DNA from: an uncultured Armatimonadota bacterium
GTDB taxonomy: Bacteria; Armatimonadota; Fimbriimonadia; Fimbriimonadales; Fimbriimonadaceae
DNA length: 64,000 nt
Direction: 5' to 3'
Assembly (NCBI GenBank): GCA_903833215.1
Contig: CAILEM010000060.1
Location: forward strand, 1-64,000
A program made the position numbers and the translations under genes. The notes under the pieces were generated by a model that saw only the letters and a program-made list of their open reading frames with translations, was not told the DNA's origin and did no database searches. Below are positions 1 to 8,618 of this stretch, in pieces. Numbering within the stretch: the first letter of the stretch is position 1; each line of letters begins with the position of its first letter.

Positions 1-355
1 AATCTCAACCGTACGAGACTCCTCGTTCAAAACCACCGAAGACACTGACCATGAAGATGTCAGACCCAACAACGAAGAGAAAAGATCTGTGTCACGCACG
101 CAAGAAGATTACGCGAACCCACACGATTCTTCATAGACCCCACTTTGTTGAGGGATTCTGACTTTCTTTATCAACACTCGTTTCTGGCGTACCAAATCTG
201 ATGCCAATATGTGATTTTCGGGCAATGCTTTTGAGTTCTCTGCTCCTAAAATTCTGCACGATCAGTGCATATCGTCATGTCAAGAATGAATGGCAGGCAG
301 CGGCGAACAGCAAGCAGCAGCGAGAACTAGCTGCTAATAAACTTGGCAAGGAACG
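1..355. other. Left edge without a confident gene
   Basis: Frames 2 and 3 of the plus strand are open from the window edge (frame 2 to a TAG at about 136, frame 3 to a TGA at about 170), so the end of a gene entering from the left is possible. The frame-2 tail would be hydrophilic and acidic. Nothing distinguishes the two frames and neither shows a recognisable motif, so no CDS is called. Confidence 0.4.
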
Positions 356-643
356 TCACCCCTCTTGTGGTCGAGAGGTCCGGATAGCCGTAGCGAATAC
401 CTCAAGGGGATCAACACCGATGGCATCGCAGATATCGAGGAATTCTGCGAACTCAAGCGTTCTGCGGGCGTTGAGTATCCGGTTGATATACACAAAGGGT
501 TTGTTCAGTTTGCGGGAAAGCTCACGCTGACCGATGCCAGATCTCACCATCGCAGCCTCAATGGCCTCGCGCAGCGCTTGGTATTCGGCGCGGTCGATTT
601 GGGTTCGCCGCCCTTCTCGCGAATAGAGGACCTTGTCATTCAC
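356..643 (-). CDS. XRE-family helix-turn-helix regulator
   Basis: A 95-residue protein that is almost entirely one Cro/C1-type helix-turn-helix domain. After a basic N-terminus (about residues 1-20), the segment from about 24 to 85 contains the repressor pattern: helices around GIGQRELSRKLNK and FVYINRILNARR, followed by FLDICDAIGVDPLEVF. The start is a GTG and its ribosome binding site is weak. No RelE/HigB-like partner lies next to it, so it is either a lone regulator or a TA antitoxin that has lost its toxin. A perfect inverted repeat begins 18 bp upstream of the start and is the obvious candidate operator. Confidence 0.85.
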   Translation of the reverse strand: MNDKVLYSREGRRTQIDRAEYQALREAIEAAMVRSGIGQRELSRKLNKPFVYINRILNARRTLEFAEFLDICDAIGVDPLEVFATAIRTSRPQEG

Positions 644-660
644 AGGAACAACGTGGCAAC

Positions 661-690
661 AGAGGTGTAGTCTTAAATGTCTACACCTCT
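661..690. promoter_or_regulatory. Perfect inverted repeat upstream of the XRE gene
   Basis: Two perfect 10-bp arms, AGAGGTGTAG (661-670) and CTACACCTCT (681-690), are separated by a 10-bp AT-rich spacer. The position just upstream of the minus-strand XRE gene suggests an autoregulatory operator. There is no T-tract on either side, which argues against an intrinsic terminator. Its role is inferred. Confidence 0.6.
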
Positions 691-845
691 CCGGTTCTCC
701 CGTGCTGCGGACTTCTGGGCCGGGAAACTGCCATTACAAGCTGCTTGAGTACCGACTCAAAGCGATCCATTCAGGCTCAACCTGATCTACAAACCACCTC
801 GCGGTATCCCTACCGCCCTGACCGACCGATTGAAGGTGAATCACT
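691..845. other. Intergenic region upstream of the lipoprotein gene
   Basis: No coding frame is supported here. It must hold the promoter for the lipoprotein gene. A good ribosome binding site, GAAGGTGA, sits about 7 bp before its ATG. Confidence 0.4.
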
Positions 846-1649
846 ATGACTGTGCGATGTTCGTTTCCCAACCGACGGGTTTTTCCGGGTATTGGCGTGA
901 TTATGTGTCTGGTTGCGCTGGTGGGCTGTGGCGGGGGTGGAGCCTCGTCCGGATCGGGGGGCGGCGGTGGATCGACTGCCGGAACCCTTGAACATTCCAG
1001 CCCAACGGCTCTCTTTGTTGACGGGGGAATCTTTAGTGTGAATAGGACTGACAGTTTGAACCTCAGCTATACCGTCGCCAACAACAAACTCAATGGTTCC
1101 GGTATGTTTTCCGGCCCTGGCATGCTCAGTGCCATGGCACTCTCCGGTAACGTAGCGTTTGATGGATCGATCCTCGGTTCCCTAACGGCGATTTCCGGTG
1201 AAACGGTCTCGCTCACCGGAAATTGGGACGGCACGACCTTAACCCTCAATGCCGTCTACGGTTCTGACTTAGGCTCGATCCCCTTTGGAACTGCGCAGAC
1301 CTACAAGCCGTTACTCCTTCGTTCAACGTATACGGGTTCGCTCAACACCATGTCGGGCTCCTTGCCAGCAACTCTGCACGTGACATCGCAGTCTCTAGGG
1401 CTCCTCAAGGGGACCTTCACAATTACGTCACAAGGTTCTCCAGTCACCTATCAAGCCCAAGGAACCACCCAAAACCCAAGTGCATCGGTGAATGGGAGCG
1501 TGACTTGGTCGTTGATTCACACCAACGGATCAAGCTCGGAAGGGGGCGTCATGCAACTCTCAACCCAAGGCAATGGCGAGTGGGTGGGGGACTGCAACGT
1601 CTTCATCAATGGAACCGCCGTCGATGCCAACACGGTGATTACCGGCTAG
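846..1649 (+). CDS. Exported lipoprotein of unknown function
   Basis: A 267-residue protein with a lipoprotein signal peptide: basic N-terminus, hydrophobic stretch (about residues 14-27) and lipobox LVGC with the acceptor cysteine at residue 28, followed by a flexible Gly/Ser-rich linker (about 29-45). The rest is rich in Ser, Thr, Gly and short beta-like segments (SGNVAFDG, LTGNWDGTTLTLNAVYG), suggesting a beta-sandwich or beta-barrel fold on the outer face of a membrane. The ATG is supported by GAAGGTGA about 7 bp upstream. I recognise no specific family, and a strong hairpin follows the stop. Confidence 0.85.
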   Translation: MTVRCSFPNRRVFPGIGVIMCLVALVGCGGGGASSGSGGGGGSTAGTLEHSSPTALFVDGGIFSVNRTDSLNLSYTVANNKLNGSGMFSGPGMLSAMALSGNVAFDGSILGSLTAISGETVSLTGNWDGTTLTLNAVYGSDLGSIPFGTAQTYKPLLLRSTYTGSLNTMSGSLPATLHVTSQSLGLLKGTFTITSQGSPVTYQAQGTTQNPSASVNGSVTWSLIHTNGSSSEGGVMQLSTQGNGEWVGDCNVFINGTAVDANTVITG

Positions 1650-1685
1650 TATTTCTTGCGAAAGAGTAAGGTCACGGAAAAGAGA

Positions 1686-1715
1686 AGCGCCTCGATCAGC
1701 ATTGATCGGGGCGCT
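1686..1715 (+). terminator. Hairpin after the lipoprotein gene
   Basis: A 13-bp stem AGCGCCTCGATCA / TGATCGGGGCGCT (one T-G wobble) with a GCAT loop lies about 36 bp after the stop codon. The T-run after it is weak (ATTGCTTC), so it may be an intrinsic terminator or an mRNA-stabilising 3' hairpin. Confidence 0.65.
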
Positions 1716-1768
1716 ATTGCTTCAAATCAAGGCATCGTTCTGGACAGGGGGGGGAACTAGCTGGCATT

Positions 1769-2005
1769 GTGGAAGCATCACCACTAACGCCCTTAGCCAT
1801 GCAAGTAATGTCTCCAGCGACGATAGAGAACTTCAAAGTTAAGGTTCCCAATTTTGTAGAGTCGGTCAAATCCGCTTCTGCTGACACCATAATCTTAATG
1901 CTTGATGCTTTCGCCGGTGAACCTGCGCTGCTCTACGATTCCATCTGGTACGCCACCAAGGCTGGGAAGAGCGTAGAATTCGTACCGGACGAAGAGCAAG
2001 GGTAA
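1769..2005 (+). CDS. Small hypothetical protein
   Basis: A 78-residue reading frame with a GTG start and a G-rich stretch about 14 bp upstream that is a poor but possible ribosome binding site. The sequence is mildly acidic with an alternating hydrophobic pattern (ADTIILMLDAFAGEPALLYDSIWYATKAGKSVEF) and no signal peptide or membrane segment. I do not recognise the family. Coding status is uncertain: codon usage looks plausible, and the neighbouring minus-strand gene ends 88 bp further on without overlap. Confidence 0.4.
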   Translation: MEASPLTPLAMQVMSPATIENFKVKVPNFVESVKSASADTIILMLDAFAGEPALLYDSIWYATKAGKSVEFVPDEEQG

Positions 2006-2092
2006 CTAATGTCCATGCTTCGAATAGCCGTGGCTCGGCACCTTGGTCCATCATCGGATTCTCGCCGGGTGGCGGTCACGTAGCACTCTAAC

Positions 2093-3373
2093 CTAGAAGC
2101 GCCATTCTCCAAACAGACCAGTCCGCACGGCTCTCCAGCGACGCTCAATAATTCGTGTGAACGCTTCATCGGAAAAACCGAGTTGGTGGAGAACGGCGAT
2201 CTCAAAAACCATGGTCAGGCGTCGGTAGATGTAGTAGAGCTCCGAGCTTGGCACGGCTTTTCGCTTCAGCTCAGGCGTTTGATGGGCAAGATAATTTCGC
2301 GTATCTGCAATCGACTTGCACTCACCCTTCTTCAATAGGTCTTGAATTGAGGGTCCAAGTTTGACCACCAGATCTTCAAGGCGAGCTTGAAGTGTGACAG
2401 CTGGTGCTCTTTTCGGTTTCCCACTTGTTTGGGGTAGTGGTGAATAGTAAGTGCGGTGAAAACTCTCAAGCGCCGAGACCATGCTGAAGAAGCGGAACTC
2501 GACGTGTAAGCCCGACGTTCGTTTGCTTTCGCGGTAAAGATCGAGCGCCAGGGGGATGGCTTCATAGAGAGAGAACCACCTGTCGAGTTGTGTCTCTAGA
2601 CTGTCGCGAACTTCCCAGAACTCAACCAAGGGATATGGGTTTCGGAAGTCTTGGCGGCCTGCTTTCTTCCAATTTGCCATGACATAGATCAAGTCATCTG
2701 ATCCGGTGTTGGGACTCTTGACGTGAACGTGCTCTAAGGTTGCCGGACAGTCCCGCGCAAACTCCACGAACGACTCGAACTTCTGCGAGTAGCGCAGTAA
2801 CTCGGAAAGCACGACCGGCTGTGGGGGTACCAGCGCAAACTTGCTCTGCTGAATTAGTTCAAGGCGAGCGACCGGCGTCCGGCTGTGCGAGTACCGCATG
2901 AAAACGCAGTATTGGATTGCCATGCCGCTTCCGAACGACCAAGTCAGCGCCGGTGGAATCTCGTAATGAGCATCGAACACGCCACCGTCAGACCTTCGGT
3001 CAACGCCGGAAAAATTTCCGTATTGAAACCAATCGTGTAACTCCGGGATAGAGCATTCCATAGTTGGAAAGCTGGCCGACGGTTCAAAGTGCCCCCCGAC
3101 AAGGATCGTGTCGGGGATCAGTTCAACTTCGTCCTCAAATGCTGCGAACAAACTTCCTAAGACCTTGACTCCCCATATGGAAACTGGGTCGTCTCCATCG
3201 CCAAACAGGCAGGCAAGTTGCTTCTGACTCAGGAATGCTGGCCGGTCATCAGGAAGATTGAAAGCAACCAACCGCAGACTGTCTTCTTCTTTGACAATCC
3301 GAGCACGGCATTTTTCTTCGGGCCTTGCTGGGTCATAGATCCAAAATGGAGCAAAATCGGTTTCGGCACGCAC
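2093..3373 (-). CDS. ApeA-like HEPN domain protein (candidate anti-phage RNase)
   Basis: A 426-residue protein laid out like the ApeA family of abortive-infection proteins: an N-terminal beta-rich region (about 1-190, beginning DFAPFWIYDP), and a helical C-terminal HEPN domain. The HEPN catalytic signature Rx4-6H is present as RNYLAH, with Arg 359 and His 364, preceded by a helix containing LEDLVVKLGPSI. In the family, such a motif cleaves RNA, typically tRNA or rRNA, on phage sensing. The start is a GTG with a weak ribosome binding site. A second minus-strand gene lies 78 bp upstream and could be co-transcribed. The family assignment rests on the N-terminal layout plus the HEPN motif; function in defence is inferred. 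Confidence 0.72.
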   Translation of the reverse strand: MRAETDFAPFWIYDPARPEEKCRARIVKEEDSLRLVAFNLPDDRPAFLSQKQLACLFGDGDDPVSIWGVKVLGSLFAAFEDEVELIPDTILVGGHFEPSASFPTMECSIPELHDWFQYGNFSGVDRRSDGGVFDAHYEIPPALTWSFGSGMAIQYCVFMRYSHSRTPVARLELIQQSKFALVPPQPVVLSELLRYSQKFESFVEFARDCPATLEHVHVKSPNTGSDDLIYVMANWKKAGRQDFRNPYPLVEFWEVRDSLETQLDRWFSLYEAIPLALDLYRESKRTSGLHVEFRFFSMVSALESFHRTYYSPLPQTSGKPKRAPAVTLQARLEDLVVKLGPSIQDLLKKGECKSIADTRNYLAHQTPELKRKAVPSSELYYIYRRLTMVFEIAVLHQLGFSDEAFTRIIERRWRAVRTGLFGEWRF

Positions 3374-3451
3374 TCCGTAACATTACCAAGTCGGTTGGAT
3401 GCTCGAAGGAGGACCTACCGCTTTAAATTTGCCGGTGAAGTTTCCCGGACA

Positions 3452-4012
3452 CTATTCGAGGTCTTCGCCATTTTCAAGGTGGTCGAGATAACAGCCTAAA
3501 TTGCCAGCAATCTTGCCAAGCACGCGCGGTAGGAACGTAGCAAATTCTTGGAAGGTTGGCTTGTCTCCGGAGGGACCGCCGTGGTAGTACCGCATATGAT
3601 CCATGACCTGGCGTCGTTCCTCAGTTGACAGCAGATCCAGAGGGTTGCGATGATTCCAATCATGGAATGACGACAGGTGAATGAATGAGCAGCCGAATTG
3701 GTACACGGATTTTGCCCAGCCGTGCAAGATTTGGCCAAGGTCAACCATCTCCTTGTCCGTGACCCGTTTCCCATTGGCGTGGCGCATTACTACACCATTG
3801 ACAAGGCTCGCGACAAGAGTGCTCCGGGCCGCATGATCAGAAAGCGAAAGGAGATACATGACGCGAACCATCGAGTCAAGCTCCTGTCGAAGGATCGCTA
3901 CTGCTTGGCCATAGGCAGCCACGCCCATAACGGCATCCATCGATCTCCGGTGTTCCTCAGATCGATTTCTCACCTGTCGGCAAAACATTTGTAGCTCTTC
4001 TGTCGAATTCAT
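3452..4012 (-). CDS. Hypothetical helical protein upstream of the ApeA-like gene
   Basis: A protein of 186 residues from the ATG at 4012, which has AGG about 6 bp upstream; an ATG seven codons earlier is also open. The sequence is mostly alpha-helical and contains a distinctive aromatic and histidine-rich segment, VYQFGCSFIHLSSFHDW, then RRQVMDHMRYYHGG. I have a weak recollection of this segment in uncharacterised bacterial proteins with HEPN-like folds, but there is no canonical Rx4H motif. The same-strand arrangement with the HEPN nuclease gene suggests a two-gene unit. Function unknown. Confidence 0.7.
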   Translation of the reverse strand: MNSTEELQMFCRQVRNRSEEHRRSMDAVMGVAAYGQAVAILRQELDSMVRVMYLLSLSDHAARSTLVASLVNGVVMRHANGKRVTDKEMVDLGQILHGWAKSVYQFGCSFIHLSSFHDWNHRNPLDLLSTEERRQVMDHMRYYHGGPSGDKPTFQEFATFLPRVLGKIAGNLGCYLDHLENGEDLE

Positions 4013-4207
4013 CACACCTGAGCTACAATACACCTACTTACCCGTCAAGGTTTGAAAACTGTCCAGGACGGGCAGCCACTCACTTCCTCTTGAGAACGCA
4101 CCAAAAATGAGTGACCTACAGGTCCTCAAACCAGGCTCCGTTACATTTATTCCTGATAACGTGGTTACCCGTGTTTCTGTGGGCGCCGCTCCTCCAACAG
4201 GAACGCA

Positions 4208-5443
4208 CTACCCGCCGGTGTGTGTGCGAAGGGCGAGTTGTTTTTGGACTCGAATATTGTGGTTGGTTACTTCTGAAAAGTTTCCTTGATCGCCGATCGT
4301 GTTGAGTTCGTTTGCACTGGCGTTTAGGTACTCAATCGCGACCTGCAAATGTCCGACTGCTTCTTCAGCCAGGGCAAGGTTCATCTTCGCAATGGCAATC
4401 CAGCGGGCGTGGTGCTTACCTTCCCAATACTCTAGACATAATTTCAACTGGTCGCGGGCGGCATTGGCGCGACCCTGCTTGATCCACAGGAGGCCTTGTC
4501 GGCCCTGTATATCGGCGACGATATCTGGCTTCACTTCCTTTCGGGCGAGCTGCAATGCCAACTCGAACCATTGGGTTGCCTCATCGAAATGCTCTTGTCG
4601 GTAGGCGAGTGATCCCAGATCGCGCTTCACGAGAGATACCCCCACCGAGTCCTGCAATCCTTGATATCCTTCAAGAGCCGCATTGAGCGACTTTCTTGCT
4701 TCCGGATACTTGCCCCTCAAGGTTTGCACATCACCGAGGGACTCCTGGACCGACGGTTCCATTCTTGTTTTCTTGAAGTCCAAACATAGTCGGAGTGCTT
4801 TGCGGAACTGAGTCTCTGCATCCTCGTAGGATCCCCTCACGATGGCAAGATTGCCCGATATCAAAAGGGCGTTGGCGAGATCGTCAGCGGAAACGTGCCT
4901 CGTCGCCATGTCGACAGCAGTGTCAATATGAGCGCGGGATTTGGCGTAATCACCCGAGTAGTACTCATCGGTCCCAGACTTAAGAATTTCGTAGAACCGT
5001 TTTCGCCAAGGTTGTTCCAATTCTACATCTGGAGCCAAACGGGCGTGGTCTCTCGAGGCAATCAAAACGAATGCCGTGAAGAATGCGGCCACACCAACCA
5101 TAGAGGCAACAAGAATTGAGGGCCATCGACGGGCCGTTCTTTCGATAACGGGCTGGACGGATACCTCAGTCGTAGGTGGTGCCGTTTCCGAAACTGGATT
5201 GCTCCATGTAAGCCCTACTCGCTTGAACGCCATCGACACGGTGGTTCGGTCGACAGGCTCGCCAGCTCGCATGCGCTTCAAAGTGGGTACCGCGATCCCG
5301 AGAAGGTCGGCTTGCACTTCTTGAGTCAGCTTGCCTGCGTGGTTTTCCTGACTCCACTTTTCATGAATGGCCTGGGACAACTGCTCAAGTTGCTCACGGG
5401 AAAGCCTAACCGAGCGGCTCTTCGGTTTCTCTTGATTCTGCAT
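4208..5443 (-). CDS. Membrane-anchored HTH-like/TPR protein
   Basis: From the ATG at 5443 the protein is 411 residues: an N-terminal cytoplasmic helical domain (about 10-75; REQLEQLSQAI, KLTQEVQADLLGI and VPTLKRMRAGEPVDRTTV resemble a winged or lambda-type HTH), one transmembrane segment (about 107-130, PSILVASMVGVAAFFTAFVL) and five or more tetratricopeptide repeats (about 145-400) with typical GxxxxA spacing. The start is ambiguous. Upstream in-frame ATGs at 5569 and 5680 would lengthen it and reduce or overlap the divergent neighbour's promoter space. The codons before 5443 repeat QNQEK, found again just after the start. It could be a one-component sensor that binds DNA while anchored in the membrane. 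The partner of the TPR domain is unknown. Confidence 0.75.
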   Translation of the reverse strand: MQNQEKPKSRSVRLSREQLEQLSQAIHEKWSQENHAGKLTQEVQADLLGIAVPTLKRMRAGEPVDRTTVSMAFKRVGLTWSNPVSETAPPTTEVSVQPVIERTARRWPSILVASMVGVAAFFTAFVLIASRDHARLAPDVELEQPWRKRFYEILKSGTDEYYSGDYAKSRAHIDTAVDMATRHVSADDLANALLISGNLAIVRGSYEDAETQFRKALRLCLDFKKTRMEPSVQESLGDVQTLRGKYPEARKSLNAALEGYQGLQDSVGVSLVKRDLGSLAYRQEHFDEATQWFELALQLARKEVKPDIVADIQGRQGLLWIKQGRANAARDQLKLCLEYWEGKHHARWIAIAKMNLALAEEAVGHLQVAIEYLNASANELNTIGDQGNFSEVTNHNIRVQKQLALRTHTGG

Positions 5444-5613
5444 GTCTGGGGCGATCGCAACGACGGCTGATGGTTCGAAGCGAGTTCCGGAAGTATAAAC
5501 GAAATTCGGCAAGTTCGGCTCAAAAGGAAGTGATCCGATCTTTTCTTGATTCTGAATTTGGGTCCGCATACACTCGCCCAGCGGAGTCAAGAAAGGCTCC
5601 TGGGAAGGAGTAA

Positions 5614-8118
5614 ATGAAGAATCAATCAAGTAGTTATTGGCCGCGACTGTGTCTGCTGGCCCTGTTTCTTTTGATGCCAATGTTGGGGATCTGCCAAGTC
5701 GTTGGCTCGTTTAGCCCCGCACGAGCCGGCGACGCCGGATACTCGAGCCAGGATAGCTTTAAGGCAATGGTTCTGGATGCTTTGCCAAACGCGACATTCT
5801 CCCAGACCGACACATTAACGTCTGACTACCTTAAGACGGTCGATGTGCTTGTTCTTGGAGTTACGTATGACGGTGGTGGCAGCCAAGTTGTCCTTTCCTA
5901 TCCGGAGCAATGCGTGTTGCGAGACTATGTTTTGCAAGGAAAAGGGGCGATCCTTTTCGGTGAAAACAGTGCCTATTCTGCTGGCAATAGTGCGCTCCTG
6001 GGAACGTTTGGAGTGAGTGTGGTCTCCGGTTTCGTGTTTGGCGCGGTACCCATCCTTGACCCGAACAATCCGGTAACGGGCAATTCGGACGTCGATCCGG
6101 TGGGGTCCTTGGATCTGGCCTACGCCGGAGGTTTGAGCTATGGATCGAACTCGATTCCTCTGGCGACTCTGCCCGATGGAAACGCAGCCGCCGTTTATCT
6201 ACCCTACGGTGCCCTCTTTCCTGGGAGCGGTGGCGTAGTCGCGTTCGGCGACTCGCTCCCGTACAACTTTACTGACGGCAATGTCCGTATCTTCGAAAAT
6301 TCTTTGAAATACGTGGCCCAAGGTCAGATCCTTCCCTCCAACCCCAACGCAGTACGCATCGGCACGTGGGATGTATTTCGCGGAGACCGGGCTGGCCTGT
6401 TCCAATATCCTGAGTTCCAGGATGCTATCCGCGAAACATTCGCATTTGCGTCGCTTGATGTGCAATTCGTGCCATTTAACCGCCTCGATTCAAACCTGGT
6501 CGACAGGGTGGATGTCCTGCTTATGGACAGCGTATCCAACGGCAATACCGGTGGTCAGGTACCTCCGCTTGATTCAGACGAGCAACAAGCGCTTGTGTCG
6601 GCAGTGGCCCAGGGCAAGGGTGTTTTGCTCGGGACGGATAGCGACGGCTACTATGCGAGCAGCCAGTCCCTTTTAGCGCCTTTAGGTTTTTCCTCAGCGG
6701 GGAACTACAACGCCGTCTTCGACTACATCTTTGCGCAGCCACTTGGAAACCCGCTTTCCAACGGACCGTTCGGCCAAATCTCGAACGAAATTGCTGGCTA
6801 TAGCGCGTGGTTCACGGGATATCCATCCAACGCAATTCCCATTGCTTACCTCCCGAACGGCCAATTGGGAGTCATGATGATTCCCTCGATCGGAGGGTCC
6901 GGGGTTGTAGCGGCATTTTCCGATATCAACGTTTACGACGTTGTTGACTCGCAGAACCGAGCGTTCTTCCAAAACACTCTATTTGCCTTGGCACCGCAGA
7001 CGCGTGATGTGACGCCACCAACCACGATTCTGTCCTATGCGGCGTCCGGGTCGAACTTCGTAGTAACGTTGGTTTCCCATGATTCGCAATCGGGCGTCTA
7101 CGAGACCTACTACAAAATCGATAGTGACGACAAGGTCACCTATTCGACGCCGTTTAGTGTGTCGAATTCGGTGCCGCATACCATAAGCTACTGGAGCAGG
7201 GACGTCGCAAACAATGTAGAGACACCGATTCATTCAGTAACGCTTCTCGCCGCCATCACTACCAACTTGACCCTGACAGCCCCCGATGGAATCGTCGATG
7301 AGAAGTCGAAGATAAGCATTTTGCTTAAACAGGCATCGGGAGCGGTCGTGGCAGGCCGAACCGTTCGGATCATGATCGATGGGACCCTTGTTAAGACGGT
7401 GACAACAAACACTGCGGGCAAAGCGTCTGCCACTGTTGTCTATCCCGAACCGGCGGGAACTCACGTGATCGCCGCGAGTTTTGACGGCGACACCACATAT
7501 GCTCCGTCGAATGCGTCGGCGAATGTGTCGGTCAGTTCCGTCGATACGGTGGTCATACCCGCTGCTATCACCGGTCCTACCGGGAAGAAGCTAAGGTTGA
7601 CGGCCAAACTTACGCGTGCCAATGATGGCGGCGCAGTGGTTAATCGCACCCTCGTGTTCTCCGTGGACGGCATCGCGGTTGGCATGGCCCAGACCAGCAC
7701 CGGAGGAGTGGCTTCGCTAGCCTATCAATTGCCCAGCGTAGGCACTCACAACCTGAGCGTCGAATTCGCTGGTGATTCCTCCTTTCATGCGAGTTCGGGA
7801 GCTTCGATCATGACGGTAGACGTCTCCGCCACGAGCCTTAAGGTCACGAACGTGGTAGGAACGGCTGGCCGCCAAGTCAAGTTGACCGCCCACCTAACGA
7901 GGACAAGCGACAACGCGAAGCTACTTGGCGAGAGCATCAACCTGATCGTAAACGGAGTTGCCATTCCCACGACCCCTACTGATGCGAACGGCAATGTGAC
8001 AGCGTTCTATGTGATCCCGCTGGGCACCCCCACGGGTCCTCTAGCCATCTCTGCCTCCTACAACGGTTCGAGTTCCTATTTGCTTTCCACGGGCACCGGA
8101 ATCCTAACCGTCCGCTAA
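5614..8118 (+). CDS. Exported Ig-like repeat protein
   Basis: An 834-residue exported protein. GGAAGGAG lies just upstream of the ATG, a strong ribosome binding site. The signal peptide is residues 1-28, ending GICQ. The N-terminal half (about 30-455) holds two related alpha/beta segments: VLVLGVTYDGGG with GKGAILFGEN, and VLLMDSVSNGN with GKGVLLGTDSDG. They look like a duplicated ThuA or glutamine-amidotransferase-like fold without obvious catalytic residues. From about 460 to 834 come beta-sandwich modules of bacterial Ig-like type, with the pattern GxxVxxRTVRIMIDGTLVKTVTTN and AGTHVIAASFDGDTTY repeated three times. Probably a surface or secreted binding protein; no specific ligand is suggested by the sequence. 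Confidence 0.88.
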   Translation: MKNQSSSYWPRLCLLALFLLMPMLGICQVVGSFSPARAGDAGYSSQDSFKAMVLDALPNATFSQTDTLTSDYLKTVDVLVLGVTYDGGGSQVVLSYPEQCVLRDYVLQGKGAILFGENSAYSAGNSALLGTFGVSVVSGFVFGAVPILDPNNPVTGNSDVDPVGSLDLAYAGGLSYGSNSIPLATLPDGNAAAVYLPYGALFPGSGGVVAFGDSLPYNFTDGNVRIFENSLKYVAQGQILPSNPNAVRIGTWDVFRGDRAGLFQYPEFQDAIRETFAFASLDVQFVPFNRLDSNLVDRVDVLLMDSVSNGNTGGQVPPLDSDEQQALVSAVAQGKGVLLGTDSDGYYASSQSLLAPLGFSSAGNYNAVFDYIFAQPLGNPLSNGPFGQISNEIAGYSAWFTGYPSNAIPIAYLPNGQLGVMMIPSIGGSGVVAAFSDINVYDVVDSQNRAFFQNTLFALAPQTRDVTPPTTILSYAASGSNFVVTLVSHDSQSGVYETYYKIDSDDKVTYSTPFSVSNSVPHTISYWSRDVANNVETPIHSVTLLAAITTNLTLTAPDGIVDEKSKISILLKQASGAVVAGRTVRIMIDGTLVKTVTTNTAGKASATVVYPEPAGTHVIAASFDGDTTYAPSNASANVSVSSVDTVVIPAAITGPTGKKLRLTAKLTRANDGGAVVNRTLVFSVDGIAVGMAQTSTGGVASLAYQLPSVGTHNLSVEFAGDSSFHASSGASIMTVDVSATSLKVTNVVGTAGRQVKLTAHLTRTSDNAKLLGESINLIVNGVAIPTTPTDANGNVTAFYVIPLGTPTGPLAISASYNGSSSYLLSTGTGILTVR

Positions 8119-8130
8119 GACCACATTCAT

Positions 8131-8157
8131 GGGAGGGGACCTCACGGCTCCTCTCCC
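8131..8157 (+). terminator. Hairpin after the Ig-like protein gene
   Basis: GGGAGGGGACC pairs imperfectly with GGCTCCTCTCCC 13 bp after the stop codon. No T-tract follows, so termination is only a possibility. Confidence 0.4.
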
Positions 8158-8162
8158 ACGAA

Positions 8163-8618
8163 TGTTCCTAGGTCCAGGCGGGAATCTGCATTCGAATCTT
8201 GAGGCAAAGCAAAGCCCTTCATTAGCCCAACGGCTGAAGAGAATCGGCACTCGTCCGTTAGCCACGTTTGCACCTTCGGTTGCCCTGCATGTGTTGTCTG
8301 GCTTTCTTGCTTCGCACCACTTGAAGGCCCTTCTGACGGCAACAGACATACACTGTGCAAAGCCTTAGCCCACGAGAATTGGATCGGCCTAACCATTCGA
8401 AATGCACTTCGTCCAGTGGACAAACAATCCAGGGCCGGCCTACTCAACTTGGGAAATCCTGTTTGACCTTTTGGGCGGCCACTACTTTTCGGCAACCTGA
8501 ATATAGGCCGAATACCCAATTATGCAAGTATAAATACGGGCATTAGTATAGACCCTCAACAATTTGATTTGCGAGGCTAGATAATGCTACAGGCCAGAAA
8601 TTGGCCTAAGACAACATT
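8163..8618 (+). promoter_or_regulatory. Leader and promoter region with a hairpin just before the start codon
   Basis: About 450 bp contain no supported gene. A TAGATAAT block at about 8577-8584 could be a -10 element for the next gene. Immediately after it AGGCCA and TGGCCT (8591-8608) form a small hairpin with a GAAAT loop ending about 11 bp before the ATG. No Shine-Dalgarno sequence is visible, so the hairpin occupies the place where ribosomes would bind. Confidence 0.35.

Noticed and set aside
2-136. C-terminal tail of a gene entering from the left edge
   Set aside because: Two frames are open and neither has a motif; cannot be assigned.
201-530. 109-codon plus-strand frame
   Set aside because: Overlaps the XRE gene on the opposite strand and shows no domain.
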